Shown here in pieces: positions 60,731 to 64,000 of a DNA stretch of 64,000 nucleotides. The translations under genes were made by a program, and so were the position numbers. The notes below the pieces were generated by a model, which worked only from the letters and a program-made list of their open reading frames with translations, was not told the DNA's origin and did not search any database. Origin of the DNA: CAXBNB01 sp040222275 (GTDB lineage: Bacteria; Bacteroidota; Bacteroidia; Cytophagales; Cyclobacteriaceae); NCBI GenBank assembly GCA_040222275.1, contig JAVKDJ010000072.1, positions 62,001 through 126,000 on the forward strand, written 5' to 3'. How positions within the stretch are numbered: position 1 is the first letter of the stretch; the number at the start of each line of letters is the position of its first letter.

Positions 60731-63151
60731 ATGAATTTAAGATATTTCTACATGGTAATGATGGTGTTGGCTGTATCCTGTACCCAGCAAAAAAACGAAC
60801 TCATCACCAACGATTTTACTATAGCCTTTGACCAGATGGGGAAAATCACGAAGCTGGCAAATGCAACTGAAAACTATGCCCATTTAGCCGATGACAATGC
60901 CCTCATGGCCATACGTGTGGCCAACGAACTGATATATCCTTCGTCAGTCAACTGGGACGAGTCAGCGGGCATAGTTTCGCTCAGCTTTCCTTCGCAGCAG
61001 GTGGAGGCTACCATAAAAGTAGAGCACAAAGAAAGCTACATCACCCTGGAGCTTACCTCACTCACCAACAGGGATAAAGTAGAATTGGTGCTTTGGGGGC
61101 CATTTCAGACGACTATTAAAGAAACAGTCGGGGAAACAGTCGGAGTAGTGCGCGACAAGCAGTTTGCCATAGGCATACAGGCACTCAATCCACGCACGCT
61201 AGGGGGGTACCCGTCCCGGGAAGATGATTCCACACCTTCTTACAACATTTTTGCCACGACCAGTTTGGTGGATATTTCCGATTCTCTCAATATCCTCTAT
61301 CGGGGGCATACGGGCCTCCCTCAAGACTATGGTAGCTCCCTGCAGGCCTACACACGAAACCGTTCGAAAGAGCGGGTAGTACCCAGCATGAACCATGAGT
61401 ATTACACAGCACCAGCTTATGATGATGAGGGTATGATAGGGTCTAAAATAGCCTTGTTTGGCTGTGCCCCGGATAAAGTACTAGATGTGATAGAAGACAT
61501 AGAGCTGGCTGAAGGGCTCCCACATCCAATGCTCAATGGCAAGTGGGCCAAGCGTGCTACCGATGCTACCTCGGCCTACCTGATCCAGGGGTTTAATGAA
61601 CAAAACATAGATGAAGCCATAGAGCTCACCAAAAAAGCAGGCCTGAAATATCTTTACCAGGGAGGGCCATTCCAAAACTGGGGGCGATTTGACCTGCATG
61701 AAAAAGGCTTCCCCAACAACTGGGCAAGTATGCAAGCCTGTGTGGAAAAGGCAGAAGCCGCAGGATTAAAAGTAGGTGCCCACACCCTTTCCAACTTCAT
61801 CACGACCAACGACCCTTACGTGACACCCGTGCCGGACAAGCGCCTGGCGAGAGTTGGTGTCAGTACACTGGCAAAGGCGATATCAGCTACTGATAAGGAC
61901 ATTGAGATCGCCGATCCTAAGTTTTTCAACCAAATGAAAAACAACAGCCTGCATGCCGTGATGATAGGCAATGAGTTGGTGCGCTACGAACGGGTGTCTG
62001 AAAAAGCACCATGGATATTGCTCAATTGTGAAAGGGGTGCCTTCGATACCCAGGCATCAACACATACCAAAGGAATTGAAATAGCCAAACTGGCCGATCA
62101 TGGTTACAAGACATTCCTTACGAATACGGAGTTGTCGCTGGAAGTGTCGGCCAGGCTGGCAAAGCTCTACAACGAAACCGGTTTGAAACAGATATCTTTT
62201 GATGGGCTGGAAGGCAACCAGTCAACAGGGATGGGCGCTTATGGGGAGGTGTTGTTCGTGAAAAACTGGTACGACAACCTACAGCCCGAGATCAAAAACG
62301 ACTACATCATGGATGCCAGCAGGCCGGGACATTACTTTTGGCACATGTTCACCCGTATGAACTGGGGTGAGCCCTGGTATGCTGGTTTCAGGGAAAGTCA
62401 GACCTCCTACCGATTGCTCAATCAGGACTATTTCCGAAGAAATTTCATCCCCTGTATGCTGGGGTGGTTTAGCATGCGCGACAATACGAGCCTGGAAGAC
62501 ATAGACTGGATGCTGGCCCGTAGTGCGGCTTTCGATGCTGGCTATGCCCTGGTCACATCAGCGGGGCTGGTGAACAAAAACGGCTTTGGAGATGAAATCT
62601 TGGAGAAAATAAAACAATGGGAAAAAGCCCGTATGGGAAAAGCTTTTTCAGCCGATCAAAAGAAACGGATGGAAGACATTAAAGCTGAGTTTGCCCTGCA
62701 AACTATATCAGATAACGAATGGAAGCTGATACCCTATCATGTGCAGCGATTTGAGCACAAGCTGAAAATAAGGCAACCCGGGGAGCCGGTGTGGTCTCAG
62801 TTTGAGATGAATAACCCCCATACAGAGCAGCCCATGGGTTTTATCCTGCAAACAACCAATGGTGCTACGGCTGTAGATTTGTTTTTGGAAATAGATGATT
62901 ACAAGAAGATTGACCTGCCTGTTCGCATCCAGCCAGGGCAATACCTGAAGTATGATGGAGGTAACAAGGTGGTGTTGTACGACAACAGCTGGAACGCCAT
63001 CAGCAGTGTGAAGGTAGATCCGGCAAAGTTTGCCCTGGGCAAAGGCAGCCACAAGTTGAAAGTGGATTGTAAATTTTCTGGCAGTGAGCAGGCCAGTCTC
63101 AAACTGGAGCTGAAAACTGCCGGGCAACCAGAAGCTGTGAAGGCTGGGTAA
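60731..63151 (+). CDS. large exported lipoprotein, glycoside-hydrolase-like, family not recognised
   Basis: An 806-residue lipoprotein with lipobox MMVLAVSC (Cys17). The first 250 residues look like a beta-sandwich (NDFTIAFDQMGKITKLANAT, YITLELTSLTNRDKVELVLWGPF), as at the start of many alpha-glycosidases; the middle (about 280-650) has the rhythm of a TIM barrel (EAIELTKKAGLKYLYQGGPFQNWGRF, KAEAAGLKVGAHTLSNFITTND, LKQISFDGLEGNQSTGMG, NDYIMDASRPGHYFWHMFTRMNWGEPWYAG). A last beta domain (about 700-800, VDLFLEIDDYKKIDLPVRI) may bind carbohydrate. Acidic residues in ISFDGLEG are possible catalytic ones. I do not recognise a named family. It follows the NPCBM protein by 25 bp, and a terminator follows it, so it ends the locus 2 catabolic operon. 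Confidence 0.7.
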   Translation: MNLRYFYMVMMVLAVSCTQQKNELITNDFTIAFDQMGKITKLANATENYAHLADDNALMAIRVANELIYPSSVNWDESAGIVSLSFPSQQVEATIKVEHKESYITLELTSLTNRDKVELVLWGPFQTTIKETVGETVGVVRDKQFAIGIQALNPRTLGGYPSREDDSTPSYNIFATTSLVDISDSLNILYRGHTGLPQDYGSSLQAYTRNRSKERVVPSMNHEYYTAPAYDDEGMIGSKIALFGCAPDKVLDVIEDIELAEGLPHPMLNGKWAKRATDATSAYLIQGFNEQNIDEAIELTKKAGLKYLYQGGPFQNWGRFDLHEKGFPNNWASMQACVEKAEAAGLKVGAHTLSNFITTNDPYVTPVPDKRLARVGVSTLAKAISATDKDIEIADPKFFNQMKNNSLHAVMIGNELVRYERVSEKAPWILLNCERGAFDTQASTHTKGIEIAKLADHGYKTFLTNTELSLEVSARLAKLYNETGLKQISFDGLEGNQSTGMGAYGEVLFVKNWYDNLQPEIKNDYIMDASRPGHYFWHMFTRMNWGEPWYAGFRESQTSYRLLNQDYFRRNFIPCMLGWFSMRDNTSLEDIDWMLARSAAFDAGYALVTSAGLVNKNGFGDEILEKIKQWEKARMGKAFSADQKKRMEDIKAEFALQTISDNEWKLIPYHVQRFEHKLKIRQPGEPVWSQFEMNNPHTEQPMGFILQTTNGATAVDLFLEIDDYKKIDLPVRIQPGQYLKYDGGNKVVLYDNSWNAISSVKVDPAKFALGKGSHKLKVDCKFSGSEQASLKLELKTAGQPEAVKAG

Positions 63152-63178
63152 TTGCGTTAAAGGTTTAACCAACAATGG

Positions 63179-63212
63179 AGCCGTTTCTTCGACAAGGGGA
63201 AACGGCTTTTTT
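63179..63212 (+). terminator. intrinsic terminator at the end of locus 2
   Basis: AGCCGTTTC (63179-63187) pairs perfectly with GAAACGGCT (63199-63207), loop of 11, followed by T residues to 63212. It ends the operon 28 bases after the stop codon of the lipoprotein. Confidence 0.92.
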
Positions 63213-63565
63213 GTGGCCAGTTATTAAGAACTTTCTAAAAGTTTGCCCGATTACAGTGCTGCAAGTATCAGAATTTCACGAAGACCGGATTCTAACTTTT
63301 GGAAAGCCGACAGTCTTGATAGGGTATCCGGTTCGAGTTATTTTGAGTCAATGATTGGTAGTGTTTTCGGGTTTATGAGTGGATGTGGTTAAGGTGAACC
63401 ACTTTTATAAGTGTGTCACTGGCTTATTTAAGGAGTAAATAGGCATGTGTTTTGAACTTTTTCCTTTTTATATAGGATTAAAAAGAGGTGTTTTATGAAT
63501 GTGACAAAGTTCATGTTTTTTAAAGGTAACTAATCCAATAGTTTTCAATAATTTTTCAGGGAAAT
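63213..63565. other. gene-free stretch between locus 2 and the CRISPR locus
   Basis: No gene or repeat is recognised in these 350 bases. There is one small hairpin, GTGGTT (63385-63390) with AACCAC (63397-63402), followed by four T on the + strand. The CRISPR array is not here. Confidence 0.5.
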
Positions 63566-63655
63566 AAAAAAGGCGAGGAATGCTCCCCACCTTAAATGTT
63601 TTCACAACGGAATAATCCTTATTGCGATTGGCTTTCAATGAATATCAAAGATAAT
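63566..63655 (-). ncRNA. tracrRNA of the type II CRISPR system
   Basis: Reads on the minus strand, divergent from cas9. From its 5' side: an anti-repeat-like part (63652-63621; CTTTGATATTCATTGAAAGC then CAATCGCAAT), the nexus AAGGATTATTCCGTTGTGAA (63620-63601), which has the layout of AAGGCTAGTCCGTTAT in the well-known tracrRNA, then AACATTTAA and a terminator hairpin GGTGGGGA-GCAT-TCCTCGCC (63591-63572) with six T (63571-63566). A role in crRNA maturation and Cas9 loading follows from the family. The 5' end is uncertain because the crRNA repeat is outside the window; the repeat should contain sequence complementary to 63621-63652, i.e. like the + strand GGCTTTCAATG. Its upstream region overlaps the cas9 start. 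Confidence 0.85.
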
Positions 63656-63676
63656 TAATGTATTGAATTAATAACT

Positions 63677-64000
63677 ATGACAACAAAAAAGATTTTAGGA
63701 TTGGATTTGGGTACCACAAGCATAGGCTGGGCAAAAGTGGTAGAAGCTGATAGTCTCGAACACTCATCAATTGAAAAAATTGGGGTTAGAGTAAATCCAC
63801 TAACGGTAGATGAACAAACTAATTTTGAGAAGGGAAAACCCATAACTTCCAATGCAGACCGTACCTTAAAGCGAGGAATGCGCCGCAATCTGGATCGATA
63901 CCAGCTTCGTCGAGCCAATCTGATTGAAGTGCTCATTGAAAATGGTTTCATCTCTTCAGACACCCCTCTAACAGAAATTGGTAAGGGTACTACTCATCAA
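63677..64000 (+). CDS. cas9: type II CRISPR nuclease Cas9 (first 108 codons; runs off the window)
   Basis: The frame opens at ATG 63677 and continues to the last base. Residues 6-20 (ILGLDLGTTSIGWAK) are the RuvC-I motif with catalytic Asp10, in the same place as in known Cas9 proteins. Residues about 60-88 (NADRTLKRGMRRNLDRYQLRRANL) are the start of the arginine-rich bridge helix, and LIEVLIENGFIS follows as in Bacteroidota Cas9 proteins, usually of subtype II-C and about 1350-1500 residues. The divergent tracrRNA immediately upstream supports the call over IscB or other RuvC proteins. cas1, cas2 and the array are expected further downstream but are not in the window. Confidence 0.93.
   Translation, partial: MTTKKILGLDLGTTSIGWAKVVEADSLEHSSIEKIGVRVNPLTVDEQTNFEKGKPITSNADRTLKRGMRRNLDRYQLRRANLIEVLIENGFISSDTPLTEIGKGTTHQ

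Noticed and set aside
63290..63350. Possible tRNA-like GGTTCGAG stretch
   Set aside because: No cloverleaf arms or anticodon stem could be built around it.

Overview
This window looks like a chromosomal segment of a Bacteroidota bacterium, probably a Cytophagales-type marine or free-living glycan degrader. That placement is inference. It rests on two SusC/SusD pairs each preceded by an ECF sigma factor and FecR anti-sigma factor, a type IX secretion sorting domain, a TAnnTTTG-type promoter, frequent TTG/GTG starts without Shine-Dalgarno sequences, and two-sulfatase/sialidase polysaccharide utilisation content. No rRNA or tRNA gene was recognised.

Layout. 1-8.2 kb: the end of a catalase-peroxidase gene (katG, cut by the window edge), an AraC regulator, a divergent FAD/Fe-S D-2-hydroxyacid dehydrogenase, a YtoQ-like protein, an LrgA/LrgB pair and a small inverted-repeat element. 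8.4-20.9 kb: polysaccharide utilisation locus 1 (sigma, anti-sigma, SusC, SusD, terminator, two-propeller sialidase, two sulfatases with intact CxPSR motifs), which fits attack on a sulfated, sialylated or ulosonate-containing glycan. 20.9-28.6 kb: housekeeping-like genes (TetR, an M49 peptidase lipoprotein, a deoxynucleoside kinase, a sphingolipid delta-4 desaturase homologue, an O-methyltransferase, a MltD-like LysM transglycosylase, a CheY-like protein).

28.7-35.6 kb is an accessory island. At least eleven copies or half-copies of a paired palindrome (REP/BIME type) surround a REP-associated tyrosine transposase, and they bracket an orthocaspase and several AT-rich genes of unknown function, some truncated at the repeat borders.

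35.6-41.3 kb: an FG-GAP protein, an acetylxylan-esterase-like hydrolase, a bestrophin gene broken by one frameshift at an A7 run, and an amidohydrolase lipoprotein. 41.6-48.2 kb: a D-xylose operon (transporter, isomerase, xylulokinase) headed by a second xylulokinase fused at its C-terminus to a coiled coil and a LuxR-type helix-turn-helix. This fusion is the best candidate here for an undescribed system: a kinase-derived, sugar-sensing transcription factor.

48.4-63.2 kb: polysaccharide utilisation locus 2 (ECF sigma and FecR, each preceded by the same GTAAGGGGA-N13-GTGTCC motif, SusC, SusD, a T9SS-sorted CRTAC1-type protein, an NPCBM glycoside-hydrolase-like protein and a large lipoprotein). 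The window closes with the first 108 codons of a type II cas9 and, on the opposite strand just upstream, a recognisable tracrRNA with anti-repeat, nexus and terminator; the rest of the CRISPR locus lies beyond the window.
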